Shown: positions 1 through 6,937 of the stretch, in pieces
How positions within the stretch are numbered: the first letter of the stretch is position 1
How the letters are laid out: each line of letters starts with the position of its first letter
Origin: CAZXPG01 sp964643145
GTDB taxonomy: Bacteria; Pseudomonadota; Alphaproteobacteria; Rickettsiales; Arcanibacteraceae
Direction of reading: 5' to 3'
Length of the DNA: 8,274 nt
Assembly (NCBI GenBank): GCA_964643145.1
Contig: CAZXPG010000065.1
Coordinates: forward strand, 1-8,274
The notes under the pieces: generated by a model
Told to the model about the DNA's origin: nothing
Seen by the model: the letters and a program-made list of their open reading frames with translations, nothing else
The model's database searches: none
Program-made: the position numbers and the translations under genes

Positions 1-5
1 GAGCA

Positions 6-55
6 TATACTGCTCACATTGCAACCTAACCAATTCTTGAACTGTGAGCAGTATA
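6..55 (+). other. Leader stem-loop upstream of the lipoprotein gene
   Basis: Bases 6-18 (TATACTGCTCACA) and 43-55 (TGTGAGCAGTATA) are perfect reverse complements, giving a 13-bp stem around a 24-base loop. A run of five T follows at 59-63, so it could end transcription of a gene lying before the window. It could also be an operator or a leader structure of the lipoprotein gene, whose start is 27 bases further on. Bases 1-5 (GAGCA) can instead pair with 11-15 (TGCTC), which would compete with the larger stem. The pairing is directly visible; any role is inferred. Confidence 0.5.
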
Positions 56-81
56 ACATTTTTGATTGCAGGTTTTTCGCT

Positions 82-558
82 ATGAATATAAAGAAAGCAA
101 TAGCCGTTGGTTTGACGGGGCTGTTAATTACCGCCTGTACTGACATGGGCGGCCCTATCACCAAAGCACAAATTGGCACGGTAATGGGAGCGGCCGGTGG
201 TGCTGCTGCCGGTTCCCAGTTTGGCAAAGGGGCGGGGAATGTCGCCATGATCGCGCTTGGCACGGTGGCCGGTGCGGCACTAGGCAATTCTCTCGGTGGT
301 TCGCTGGATAAAATCGACCAGCAATATGCCACACGCACTACCCAACAAACCCTGGAAACTGCTCCTACTGGCCAGGTCAGCACCTGGACGAACCCCGATA
401 CCGGCAATTCGGGCACAGTCACCCCAACACGCACCTATCAAATGAGTGGGATGAACTGCCGTGAATATACCCAGACTATTACCGTTGATGGCCGTTCCCA
501 GCACGCATATGGGAAAGCATGTCGTCAGCCTGATGGCACGTGGCAGATCGCACAGTAA
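82..558 (+). CDS. 17-kDa surface antigen-like glycine-zipper outer membrane lipoprotein
   Basis: This is a 158-residue lipoprotein. The start at 82 is chosen because it opens directly on a lipoprotein signal peptide: positive residues (NIKK), a hydrophobic stretch at residues 6-17, then a lipobox ending ITAC with the lipidated cysteine at residue 19. An in-frame start at 19 would bury this signal and lies inside the leader hairpin. A weak AGG at 70-72 sits 9 bases upstream. Residues 31-74 are rich in Gly and Ala with a glycine-zipper pattern (GAAGGAAAG, GTVAGAALGNSLGG), which in the family is thought to insert in or lie on the membrane. The C-terminal part, residues 125-157 (NCREYTQTI, YGKACRQPDGTW), is the hallmark of the rickettsial 17-kDa antigen family. 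Cys126 and Cys147 may form a disulfide in the periplasm. It is probably anchored in the outer membrane. Its exact job in the family is not well established. It is a single-gene unit closed by its own terminator. Confidence 0.9.
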   Translation: MNIKKAIAVGLTGLLITACTDMGGPITKAQIGTVMGAAGGAAAGSQFGKGAGNVAMIALGTVAGAALGNSLGGSLDKIDQQYATRTTQQTLETAPTGQVSTWTNPDTGNSGTVTPTRTYQMSGMNCREYTQTITVDGRSQHAYGKACRQPDGTWQIAQ

Positions 559-579
559 TACACTATTTCCACTATCATG

Positions 580-617
580 AACGGGAAAAGATGATTGCTA
601 TGCTTTTCCCGTTTTTT
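580..617 (+). terminator. Intrinsic terminator after the lipoprotein gene
   Basis: An 11-bp perfect stem (AACGGGAAAAG at 580-590 with CTTTTCCCGTT at 603-613) has a 12-base loop and runs into six T at 612-617. This is a good rho-independent terminator shape. It separates the lipoprotein gene from fabI. An in-frame ATG of the fabI frame at 595 lies in the loop, which argues against using it as the fabI start. Confidence 0.85.
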
Positions 618-626
618 CTTACCCTA

Positions 627-633
627 TAGGATA
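627..633 (+). promoter_or_regulatory. Ribosome binding site fixing the fabI start
   Basis: TATAGGAT contains an AGGA (628-631) about 8 bases before the ATG at 640. The same AGGATATT..GC pattern precedes ridA. It supports the start at 640 over the in-frame ATG at 595. Confidence 0.6.
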
Positions 634-639
634 TTTTGC

Positions 640-1488
640 ATGACAGCACCTGTTGCAGACGAAGAAACATTGCCACAAGCATTAAAAGGCACGCTCTTAC
701 AGGGTAAGCGTGGGCTTATTATGGGCGTAGCCAACGATAAATCGATTGCCTGGGGCATTGCCGAAGCAGCAGCAGCCCAAGGGGCAGAACTGGCTTTTAC
801 CTATCAGGGGGAAGCCCTACTTAAACGTATTAGGCCACTGGCTGATTCCCTTGGCGCGCATCTGGTGCTGCCCTGTGATGTCACCGATAATGCCAGCATG
901 GATGCGGTATTTGCTACGCTGGAACGTGAATGGGGCAGGCTCGATTTTCTGGTACATGCGATTGCCTTCTCCGATAAAAACGAATTGAAGGGCCGCTATA
1001 TTGATACCTCGCTTGAGAATTTCACTACTAGCCTCAACATCTCCTGCTATTCCTTCACCGCGCTGGCTAAACGCGCTGAACCGCTGATGACCAATGGCGG
1101 CAGCATGATCACCCTCACCTATCACGGGGCTGAACGGGTGATGCCACATTATAATGTGATGGGCGTCGCCAAAGCGGCATTAGAGGCCAGCGTGCGTTAC
1201 CTGGCTTCCGACTTGGGCGGAAAAAACATCCGCGTCAATGCCATTTCGGCAGGGCCGATTAAAACACTAGCAGCTTCTGGCATTGGCGATTTCCGCTATA
1301 TCCTGAAGTGGAACGAATATAATGCCCCGTTAAAGCGCAACACCACTATTCAGGATGTAGGTGGAGCGGGTGTCTATCTCGCCAGCGATCTTGCCAGTGG
1401 CACTACGGGGGAAGTAATTTATGTCGATTGTGGCTACCATGTAGTAGGCATGAAAGCCGCCGACGCCCCCGATATAGCAACAGTGTAG
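640..1488 (+). CDS. fabI: Enoyl-[acyl-carrier-protein] reductase (NADH), FabI
   Basis: FabI carries out the last reduction of each fatty acid elongation cycle, turning trans-2-enoyl-ACP into acyl-ACP with NADH in the cytoplasm. The 282-residue product has the divergent short-chain dehydrogenase signature of FabI. The cofactor-binding stretch is GVANDKSIAWGIA (29-41), CD at 79-80 precedes VTD, and the active site is TYHGAERVMPHYNVMGVAK (160-178) with Tyr161, Tyr171 and Lys178 matching E. coli Tyr146, Tyr156 and Lys163. The substrate-loop region is ISAGPIKTLAASGIGDF (202-218). Length is slightly above the usual ~260 because of an N-terminal extension of about 15 residues. The position equivalent to E. 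coli Gly93 (triclosan contact) is Ala109, as in various other FabIs; I draw no resistance conclusion. The start at 640 has a good binding site; the longer reading from 595 would begin inside the terminator. aroC follows after 20 bases, suggesting one transcript. Confidence 0.97.
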   Translation: MTAPVADEETLPQALKGTLLQGKRGLIMGVANDKSIAWGIAEAAAAQGAELAFTYQGEALLKRIRPLADSLGAHLVLPCDVTDNASMDAVFATLEREWGRLDFLVHAIAFSDKNELKGRYIDTSLENFTTSLNISCYSFTALAKRAEPLMTNGGSMITLTYHGAERVMPHYNVMGVAKAALEASVRYLASDLGGKNIRVNAISAGPIKTLAASGIGDFRYILKWNEYNAPLKRNTTIQDVGGAGVYLASDLASGTTGEVIYVDCGYHVVGMKAADAPDIATV

Positions 1489-1508
1489 AATGGGAGTTTA
1501 GTGGAACC

Positions 1509-2579
1509 ATGTCAGGCAATAGTTTTGGGCATCTTTTTCGTTTTACCACCTGGGGCGAAAGCCATGGGGAGGCTATTGGCTGTGTGATAGATGGTGTACC
1601 GCCGCGTATTCCACTCGCCGAGGAAGATATTCAGTTCTGGCTAAACAGGCGCAAGCCAGGCCAATCGCGTTTCACCACTCAGCGGCAGGAAAGCGACACG
1701 GTACGGATTCTTTCCGGCGTGTTTGAAGGCATGACTACCGGCACGCCTATCAGCCTGGTCATTGACAATGAAGACCAGCGCTCTAAGGATTATAGCGAGA
1801 TTAAAGACAGCTTCCGGCCAGGCCATGCAGATTACACCTACATGCAGAAATACGGTATTCGTGATTATCGTGGTGGCGGTAGGTCAAGTGCTCGTGAAAC
1901 TGCTATGCGTGTGGCAGCCGGTGCTGTTGCACGCAAGATTTTAGGAGAGCGCATCCAGATACGGGGCGCGCTAGTGCGAATGGGAAGCGAGACTGTTGAT
2001 TACAGCCAGTGGGATTGGCAGCAGGTGGAGCAAAACCCATTCTGGTGCCCAGACCAGGCCCTGGCCGCCCAGCTTGAGACCTATCTGGATGCAATCCGCA
2101 AAGAAGGCTCTTCCGTGGGGGCCGTGATTGAAGTGGTGGCCACAGGCGTGCCAGCAGGCTGGGGCAACCCCGTCTATGATAAACTCGATGCTGATATTGC
2201 CAAAGCCATGATGAGCATTAACGCCGTGAAGGGCGTGGAAATTGGTGCGGGGTTTGAGGCTGCGTCATTACGTGGGGAAAACAATTCTGATGCTATGCGT
2301 ATGGAAAACGGCAATGTTACCTTCTTATCCAACCGCGCGGGCGGCATTTTAGGTGGTATCTCCAGTGGGCAAGATGTTGTTGTCCGTTTTGCGGTGAAGC
2401 CAACCAGCTCTATGCTGCTTCCTATACCAAGCGTTGATGTTCACGGCAATGAAATAGAGGTACGCACAAAAGGACGGCATGACCCCTGCGTGGGCATCCG
2501 CGCCGTTCCTGTAGGCGAGGCTATGCTTGCCTGCGTGCTGGCCGACCATTACCTGCTGCATAAAGCCCAATGCAGCTGA
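1509..2579 (+). CDS. aroC: Chorismate synthase
   Basis: AroC removes phosphate from 5-enolpyruvylshikimate-3-phosphate to give chorismate, the last common step to aromatic amino acids, folate and quinones. It needs reduced FMN. The 356-residue product has the family's usual length and all three signatures: GESHG (16-20) near the N-terminus, GGGRSSARET (122-131), and RHDPC (323-327). The two conserved histidines are His19 and His106 (in RPGHAD), which act in catalysis or flavin protonation in the family. The start at 1509 gives the standard N-terminus SGNSFGHLFRFTTWGESHG; the in-frame ATG at 1428 would overlap the end of fabI by 61 bases with unrelated sequence. GGGAG at 1492-1496 is a possible binding site, though its 12-base spacing is long. 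No clear terminator follows the stop at 2579. Confidence 0.97.
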   Translation: MSGNSFGHLFRFTTWGESHGEAIGCVIDGVPPRIPLAEEDIQFWLNRRKPGQSRFTTQRQESDTVRILSGVFEGMTTGTPISLVIDNEDQRSKDYSEIKDSFRPGHADYTYMQKYGIRDYRGGGRSSARETAMRVAAGAVARKILGERIQIRGALVRMGSETVDYSQWDWQQVEQNPFWCPDQALAAQLETYLDAIRKEGSSVGAVIEVVATGVPAGWGNPVYDKLDADIAKAMMSINAVKGVEIGAGFEAASLRGENNSDAMRMENGNVTFLSNRAGGILGGISSGQDVVVRFAVKPTSSMLLPIPSVDVHGNEIEVRTKGRHDPCVGIRAVPVGEAMLACVLADHYLLHKAQCS

Positions 2580-2593
2580 GCGGATTGCTCGAC

Positions 2594-2623
2594 TTGTCCT
2601 TGAATTACCTCGCTAACTATAGT
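2594..2623 (+). promoter_or_regulatory. Possible sigma-70 promoter for the murD operon
   Basis: TTGTCC at 2594-2599 and TATAGT at 2618-2623 are separated by 18 bases, a reasonable match to -35 and -10 elements. If used, the transcript would start near 2630 and carry the palindrome at 2672-2712 in its leader. This is a match by eye only; the operon could instead be read from aroC, since no terminator is visible between them. Confidence 0.3.
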
Positions 2624-2663
2624 AAGCTTTCAGAGTAAATCGTTATTACTGCATTTAACCACA

Positions 2664-2720
2664 TACACATAACCTCAGTTTTGGATAAGCATAGCTTATC
2701 CAAAACTGAGGTTACACATA
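2664..2720. mobile_element. 41-bp perfect palindrome with 8-bp target-site duplication (MITE-like)
   Basis: The arms ACCTCAGTTTTGGATAAGC (2672-2690) and its exact reverse complement (2694-2712) enclose only three bases, ATA. The 41-bp unit is flanked at once on both sides by the direct repeat TACACATA (2664-2671 and 2713-2720). Perfect terminal inverted repeats plus an 8-bp direct repeat are what transposition of an insertion sequence or its non-autonomous derivative leaves behind. Here almost nothing lies between the ends, so it is either a minimal element or the remnant of a larger one that lost its inside. Ends starting ACC with a duplication of this size might suit the IS982 family, but that is from memory and weak. 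It is not a terminator: no T run follows it. The second duplication ends 4 bases before the murD start codon. Confidence 0.65.
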
Positions 2721-2724
2721 TAAC

Positions 2725-4131
2725 ATGATTGATATCTCTACCTATAGAGGGCTGCGGGTTGCTGTGTTTGGCCTTGGCAAATCGGGCACTTCTGTGTTAC
2801 GCGCACTGAAAGCCGGAAGGGCCTCGGTGCTCGCCTGGGATGACAACCCTGCAAGCAGGGAGGCACTGCTCACTGAATCCAGGCCTGCTTATGTGGTATT
2901 GGCACTGCATAGAAACCTGGTAGACCCAGCCAGTTATAAGTGGGATAGTATTGCTGCCCTTGTCTTGAGCCCAGGCATCCCGTTCACCCATCCAACACCG
3001 CACCCTGTCGTGCTTGCTGCACAACAGGCTGGCGTGCCTGTAGTGTGTGATATTGAGCTACTTCATAATGCCTATTTTCATGCTAATTTTATTGGCATTA
3101 CTGGCACCAATGGCAAATCCACCACCACCAGCTTGATTGGGCATATCTTAAAAGCCGCTAAGATCCGCACCGAAATTGGCGGCAATCTAGGGGTTCCTGC
3201 ACTGGAACTGGAGCCGCTGGCCCGTGATGGCACTTATGTGCTGGAAGTATCATCCTATCAGCTTGACTTGCTTGACCATACCCGTTTTAATACGGCTATA
3301 GTGTTGAATATTACGCCTGACCATCTTGATCGTCACGGTGGCATGGCGGGCTATATTGCTGCTAAACGCCGCATCTTTAACAACCAAACTGCCAGCGACA
3401 CCGCGATTATTGCTATTGATACTGCTCCTGCCCGTGCACTCTATGATACGCTGCTTGCTGAAGGCCATGCAGGCCGCATTATCCCCCTCTCAACCAAGAA
3501 CCGGGTGACAGCGGGTATCAGCATTATTGACGGCATTCTCTATAACGATATCGACACTACTGATATGGAAGGAACGCCCCTCCCTCCCCTCCCCCATCTC
3601 CCTGGGCAGCATAATACTGAAAATATCGCCGCCAGTATCGCCACCTGTTACGTGCAAGGAATTGATATTAACACCATTGTAGAGGCCATTACCACCTTCC
3701 CTGGCCTGCAACACCGCTTACAGCAGGTAAAAGAGGTAAACGGCATCCGTTTCATTAACGACAGCAAGGCCACCAATGCCGAAGCTGCCGAAAAAGCCTT
3801 GCTTTCCTTTGATACTATCTACTGGATTCTGGGAGGCGTTGCTAAAACCGGTGGTATCACGGCTATTTCACATTGTTTCCCGCGTGTTGCCCATGCGTTT
3901 CTGATTGGGGAGGCCGCTGATGCCTTTGCACATACCCTGGAAGGTAGGGTGCCTTTCTCGCAATGTGGCAATCTTCAGCACGCAGTGGAAGCCGCCTATC
4001 AACAGGCCAGGCAGGAAGGGAAACAGGATGCTGTTGTCTTGCTTTCACCCGCTTGCGCTTCATTTGATCAATGGGCCAATTTTGAAGCACGTGGTGAGGC
4101 ATTCTGCGCCATGGTACATGCACTCGAATGA
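2725..4131 (+). CDS. murD: UDP-N-acetylmuramoylalanine--D-glutamate ligase
   Basis: MurD joins D-glutamate to UDP-MurNAc-L-alanine using ATP, the second amino acid step in the cytoplasmic peptidoglycan precursor. The 468-residue product has an N-terminal UDP-binding domain (VAVFGLGKSGTS, 12-23), the ATP-binding loop GITGTNGKSTTT (124-135), EVSSYQL (174-180), the Mur ligase stretch NITPDHLDRHG (195-205), and the C-terminal domain motifs FPGLQHR (325-331), NDSKATN (345-351) and SPACASFDQW (441-450). The start at 2725 is the only sensible one: an in-frame stop lies at 2707-2709 and the Rossmann strand begins by residue 11. The binding site is poor. The only candidate, TGAGG at 2707-2711, lies in the right arm of the palindrome, 13 bases from the ATG. 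A proline-rich stretch (285-293) before GQHN comes from an unusual C/T tract. The stop overlaps the ftsW start by ATGA. Confidence 0.97.
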   Translation: MIDISTYRGLRVAVFGLGKSGTSVLRALKAGRASVLAWDDNPASREALLTESRPAYVVLALHRNLVDPASYKWDSIAALVLSPGIPFTHPTPHPVVLAAQQAGVPVVCDIELLHNAYFHANFIGITGTNGKSTTTSLIGHILKAAKIRTEIGGNLGVPALELEPLARDGTYVLEVSSYQLDLLDHTRFNTAIVLNITPDHLDRHGGMAGYIAAKRRIFNNQTASDTAIIAIDTAPARALYDTLLAEGHAGRIIPLSTKNRVTAGISIIDGILYNDIDTTDMEGTPLPPLPHLPGQHNTENIAASIATCYVQGIDINTIVEAITTFPGLQHRLQQVKEVNGIRFINDSKATNAEAAEKALLSFDTIYWILGGVAKTGGITAISHCFPRVAHAFLIGEAADAFAHTLEGRVPFSQCGNLQHAVEAAYQQARQEGKQDAVVLLSPACASFDQWANFEARGEAFCAMVHALE

Positions 4132-5282
4132 CCTTCCATCGCAAAAACAAAAATTTTCTTGAAAGCTGGTGGGGTACGGTTGATCGTGTTACGCTGATTG
4201 CCCTTGCTATTATCATTGCCTTTAGCGGCATTATGGTGGCCACTGCCAGCCCGGCTGTTGCCGAACGCATTGGGGTAGAACCCTTCTTTTTTGTCCGCCG
4301 CCAGATGGTCTATTTACTGCTTGCTGTGATCATGATGGTGGGGGTATCCGTGATGCCGCCCGTATTGATTCGGCGCGTTGCACTGGGTGGCTTCGTAATT
4401 GGCCTGGTGCTGCTGGTCGCCGTATTATTGGTGGGAACCGAAGTTAAGGGGGCAAAACGCTGGATCCCTTTGGGAGGATTTTCCTTACAACCCTCAGAAT
4501 TTATTAAACCCTTCTTTGCAGTAGTAACCGGCTGGATATTGGCACAAGGTTATAAACATCCCCATTTTCCTTCCTTCAAAATTTCAACTATCCTATATGC
4601 GATACTTGCTGGTCTACTTATTTTGCAACCAGATTTTGGCATGACGGTAACCGTCTCGGCCATCTGGGGTGGGCAATTGTTCCTGGCTGGGCTTTCCATG
4701 CTGTGGGTGGGAGCGGTGGCCGTCATGGCACTGGTGGGGGTATCAGGCGCCTATGCCTTCCTGCCCCATGTGCGCCAGCGTATTAACAGCTTCCTTGACC
4801 CTGACGCAGGCGGCAACTACCAGGTGCGCCGCTCGATGCAGGCATTCCAGGAAGGCGGCCTGTTTGGCAGGGGACCAGGTGAAGGCACTGTAAAACAAGT
4901 CTTGCCAGATTCACATACAGACTTTATTTTTGCTGTAGTAGGGGAAGAGATGGGAACCATAGTCTGTATCCTAGTGGTAGCACTGTATGCCTTTATTGTG
5001 CTACGTGGACTCGTGCGGATAGTGCGAGAGCAAGATTTATTTATCGTATTCTCGGTGGCTGGACTGCTGATGCAATTTGGTATGCAGGCGGCAATCAATA
5101 TGGGCGTAACGCTGCATTTACTCCCCACCAAAGGCATGACCCTTCCCTTCATCAGCTATGGCGGCTCATCCATGCTTGCCATTTCCGTTGCCATGGGAAT
5201 GATGCTGGCCTTAACCCGCAGGCGCTATGGCATGGTGAACATCAACAACCTCAAGCATAATACCTTGAACATAGGACTATAG
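4128..5282 (+). CDS. ftsW: Septal peptidoglycan glycosyltransferase FtsW (SEDS family)
   Basis: FtsW is the multi-pass SEDS protein that polymerises lipid II into glycan strands at the division septum, together with its partner penicillin-binding protein FtsI (not in this window). The 384-residue product shows about ten hydrophobic segments, beginning near residues 21-42, 57-77 and 84-103. SEDS motifs are clear: GAKRWIPLGGFSLQPSEFIKP (108-128), QPDFG (167-171), LPDSHTDFIFAVVGEE (259-274) and LPTKGMTLPFISYGGSS (332-348). The conserved aspartates in the QPDFG and DSHTDF regions are retained. The ATG overlaps the murD stop in a 4-base ATGA, a usual sign of translational coupling. murG follows one base after the stop. 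The murD-ftsW-murG order is that of the standard dcw cluster, which favours FtsW over its relative RodA. Confidence 0.96.
   Translation: MTFHRKNKNFLESWWGTVDRVTLIALAIIIAFSGIMVATASPAVAERIGVEPFFFVRRQMVYLLLAVIMMVGVSVMPPVLIRRVALGGFVIGLVLLVAVLLVGTEVKGAKRWIPLGGFSLQPSEFIKPFFAVVTGWILAQGYKHPHFPSFKISTILYAILAGLLILQPDFGMTVTVSAIWGGQLFLAGLSMLWVGAVAVMALVGVSGAYAFLPHVRQRINSFLDPDAGGNYQVRRSMQAFQEGGLFGRGPGEGTVKQVLPDSHTDFIFAVVGEEMGTIVCILVVALYAFIVLRGLVRIVREQDLFIVFSVAGLLMQFGMQAAINMGVTLHLLPTKGMTLPFISYGGSSMLAISVAMGMMLALTRRRYGMVNINNLKHNTLNIGL
5273..5276 (+). promoter_or_regulatory. Ribosome binding site supporting the murG GTG start
   Basis: AGGA sits 7 bases before the GTG at 5284, inside the last codons of ftsW. It supports a GTG start, which directly gives the conserved N-terminal AGGTGGH region at the expected distance. 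Confidence 0.6.
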
Positions 5283-5283
5283 C

Positions 5284-6396
5284 GTGACAGAAAAACTCAC
5301 CATCGTGCTGGCTGCCGGAGGAACGGGCGGACATGTATTCCCTGCTGAAACCCTGATGGAGGAAATGCTGGCCCGCGGCCATAAGCCGGTGCTTATCACC
5401 GACAAACGCTGCCAGCACTATATTGGCGATAAATATCCTTATGGAGAGATGCAATATGTCATCCGCTCTTCCACCATGCAAGGCGGGATCTTGGGCAAAT
5501 TCTCTACGGCTATTGCCATTACTGCCGGATTATTCCAAGCCTACAAAATCTTGAAGAAACTGAAGCCGCAAGTCGTCGTCGGGTTTGGTGGTTATCCTTC
5601 TTTCCCCACCATGCTTGCCGCCCGCTTACTGAATATTAACACCATTATCCATGAACAGAACTCGGTACTCGGCAAAGTGAACGCCTATCTTGCGCCACAT
5701 GTTAACCTGATTGCTGCCTCTTTTGCCGATATGCAGAACCTCAGCGAGGAAGATGCTGCTAAAGTAGTTGTGACTGGCAATCCGGTACGTTCCAGCATCC
5801 GCGCTATCCGTGATATGCCCTACCCAGAAATGACGCAGGATGGTTGCCTGCGCCTGCTGATTATGGGCGGAAGCCAGGGGGCACGTGTGTTCAGCGATAT
5901 TCTCCCCAAAGCCATTGCCCTGCTGCCTGCCGCCTGCCGGGCGCGTTTACGCATTGACCAGCAATGCCGCAAAGAATGCATTAATGAGGTGCGAAAAGCC
6001 TATGCCGATATGCATGTAAGTGCTGATCTTGCACCATTTTTTACGGATGTGCCTGCCCGTTTGGCATCGGCGCACCTGGTTATTTCGCGGGCGGGCGCTT
6101 CCACAATTGCTGAAATTACTGTTGCAGGACGCCCCGTAATACTGGTACCTTACCCGCACGCGACGGGAAACCACCAGATGCATAACGCCAATACGCTGGA
6201 AAATAACCAGGGTGGCTGGGTTATGCCACAGGAGGCTTTCACCGCTAAAGCACTTTCTGCCCGCATTGAGGCATTTCTTGGCCTGCCTTCCAGTCTAGCC
6301 AAAGCTGCACATAATGCCCGTGAGCTTGGCCACCCGGATGCTGCTGGGAAACTTGCCGATACGGTAGAAAAACTAGCATTTATGTCTAACACTTAA
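5284..6396 (+). CDS. murG: UDP-GlcNAc:lipid I N-acetylglucosaminyltransferase
   Basis: MurG transfers GlcNAc from UDP-GlcNAc to lipid I on the inner face of the cytoplasmic membrane, making lipid II, the substrate used by FtsW. It is a family 28 GT-B glycosyltransferase. The 370-residue product has the first glycine-rich loop AGGTGGH (11-17), VGFGGYPSFP (99-108), HEQN (123-126), GNPVR (165-169), the second-domain loop GGSQGA (195-200), SRAGASTIAE (268-277) with the acceptor-specific glutamate, and PYPHATGNHQMHNA (289-302). The start is GTG, backed by AGGA 7 bases upstream; one base separates it from the ftsW stop. After it comes a RidA-family gene rather than murC, the common next gene in alphaproteobacteria. 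Confidence 0.97.
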   Translation: MTEKLTIVLAAGGTGGHVFPAETLMEEMLARGHKPVLITDKRCQHYIGDKYPYGEMQYVIRSSTMQGGILGKFSTAIAITAGLFQAYKILKKLKPQVVVGFGGYPSFPTMLAARLLNINTIIHEQNSVLGKVNAYLAPHVNLIAASFADMQNLSEEDAAKVVVTGNPVRSSIRAIRDMPYPEMTQDGCLRLLIMGGSQGARVFSDILPKAIALLPAACRARLRIDQQCRKECINEVRKAYADMHVSADLAPFFTDVPARLASAHLVISRAGASTIAEITVAGRPVILVPYPHATGNHQMHNANTLENNQGGWVMPQEAFTAKALSARIEAFLGLPSSLAKAAHNARELGHPDAAGKLADTVEKLAFMSNT

Positions 6397-6401
6397 ACTA
6401 A

Positions 6402-6406
6402 AAGGA
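6402..6406 (+). promoter_or_regulatory. Ribosome binding site fixing the ridA-family start
   Basis: AAGGA lies 8 bases before the ATG at 6415. It favours this ATG over the in-frame TTG at 6409, which would be only 2 bases away. Confidence 0.6.
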
Positions 6407-6414
6407 TATTGTGC

Positions 6415-6879
6415 ATGTCAATTGAACAAACCCTTGCTTCACGTAATATTACCCTTCCCCCTGCCAGCAAACCGGCAGCCAGCTATGTGCCCTTTGTGGT
6501 AACAGGGAATCTTGTCTTCATCTCTGGGCAGTTACCGTTAGGTATTGGCGAACTCTCTGAGTATGTGGGGCAGCTTGGCCGTGATTTTTCCATCGAACAA
6601 GGCAAAAATACCGCCAGAACTTGTGGCTTAAACGTGATTAGCCAACTAAAAGAAGCCTGTGGTGGTGATTTAGAACGGGTGAAACGCTGCGTGAAACTGG
6701 TGGTATTTGTCAATTCCACCGGCGATTTCATTGAGCATCCACAAGTGGCTAATGGCGCCTCCGACCTGATGAAAGAAGTATTTGGCGATAAAGGCGAACA
6801 TGCCCGTTCCGCCATTGGTGTCAGCCAGCTTCCCCGTGGTGTTGCGGTAGAAGTGGAAGCCGTATTTGAAATTGCATAA
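6415..6879 (+). CDS. RidA family protein (YjgF/YER057c/UK114), longer subgroup
   Basis: The 154-residue product belongs to the RidA fold family. Founding members hydrolyse reactive enamine/imine intermediates made by PLP enzymes such as threonine dehydratase. Visible family features are VVTGNLVFISGQLP (28-41) in the core sheet, the helix around residues 64-82, RVKRCVKLVVFVNS (88-101), and the C-terminal block HARSAIGVSQLPRGVAVEVEAVFE (129-152). Arg131 matches the carboxylate-binding arginine of E. coli RidA (Arg105), and Glu148 its conserved glutamate. It is about 25 residues longer than classical RidA, with the N-terminal SIEQTLASRNITLPPASKPAA lead-in seen in a separate longer subgroup whose substrate is uncertain, so I give no gene symbol. 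It lies 18 bases after murG with a good binding site and is followed by a terminator, so it is probably the last gene of the murD-ftsW-murG unit. A link to wall synthesis is not implied. Confidence 0.9.
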   Translation: MSIEQTLASRNITLPPASKPAASYVPFVVTGNLVFISGQLPLGIGELSEYVGQLGRDFSIEQGKNTARTCGLNVISQLKEACGGDLERVKRCVKLVVFVNSTGDFIEHPQVANGASDLMKEVFGDKGEHARSAIGVSQLPRGVAVEVEAVFEIA

Positions 6880-6887
6880 CCATCCCT

Positions 6888-6915
6888 AGCCCCTCTCTAA
6901 CACAGAGGGGCTTTT
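6888..6915 (+). terminator. Intrinsic terminator after the ridA-family gene
   Basis: AGCCCCTCT (6888-6896) pairs perfectly with AGAGGGGCT (6904-6912) around a 7-base loop and is followed by TTTT ending at 6915. The stem is GC-rich and the T run short, so it should work at least in part. It ends the murD-ftsW-murG-ridA unit 22 bases before ileS. Confidence 0.8.
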
Positions 6916-6937
6916 GCTCCTATTACATATCCGAACC

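Noticed and set aside
8..15. TACTGCTC shared between the first hairpin and the reverse of the 18-bp ileS repeat
   Set aside because: An 8-base match in a window of this size is expected by chance and the neighbouring bases differ.
37..57. Promoter TTGAAC / TATAAC before the lipoprotein gene
   Set aside because: The spacing is only 9 bases, far too short for a sigma-70 promoter, and TATAAC is partly the hairpin arm.
595..639. Longer FabI starting at 595
   Set aside because: The ATG lies in the terminator loop and the extra 15 residues come from the terminator and leader; the ATG at 640 has a binding site.
817..1149. Minus-strand open frame of 110 codons inside fabI
   Set aside because: It is the antisense of FabI core motifs and has no family features.
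2670..2714. Palindrome before murD as an intrinsic terminator of aroC
   Set aside because: The stem is strong but is followed by ACACATATAAC, with no T run on either side; the flanking 8-bp direct repeats fit insertion better.
3863..4270. Minus-strand open frame of 135 codons across the murD-ftsW junction
   Set aside because: It is opposite well-conserved MurD and FtsW motifs and shows no recognisable domain.
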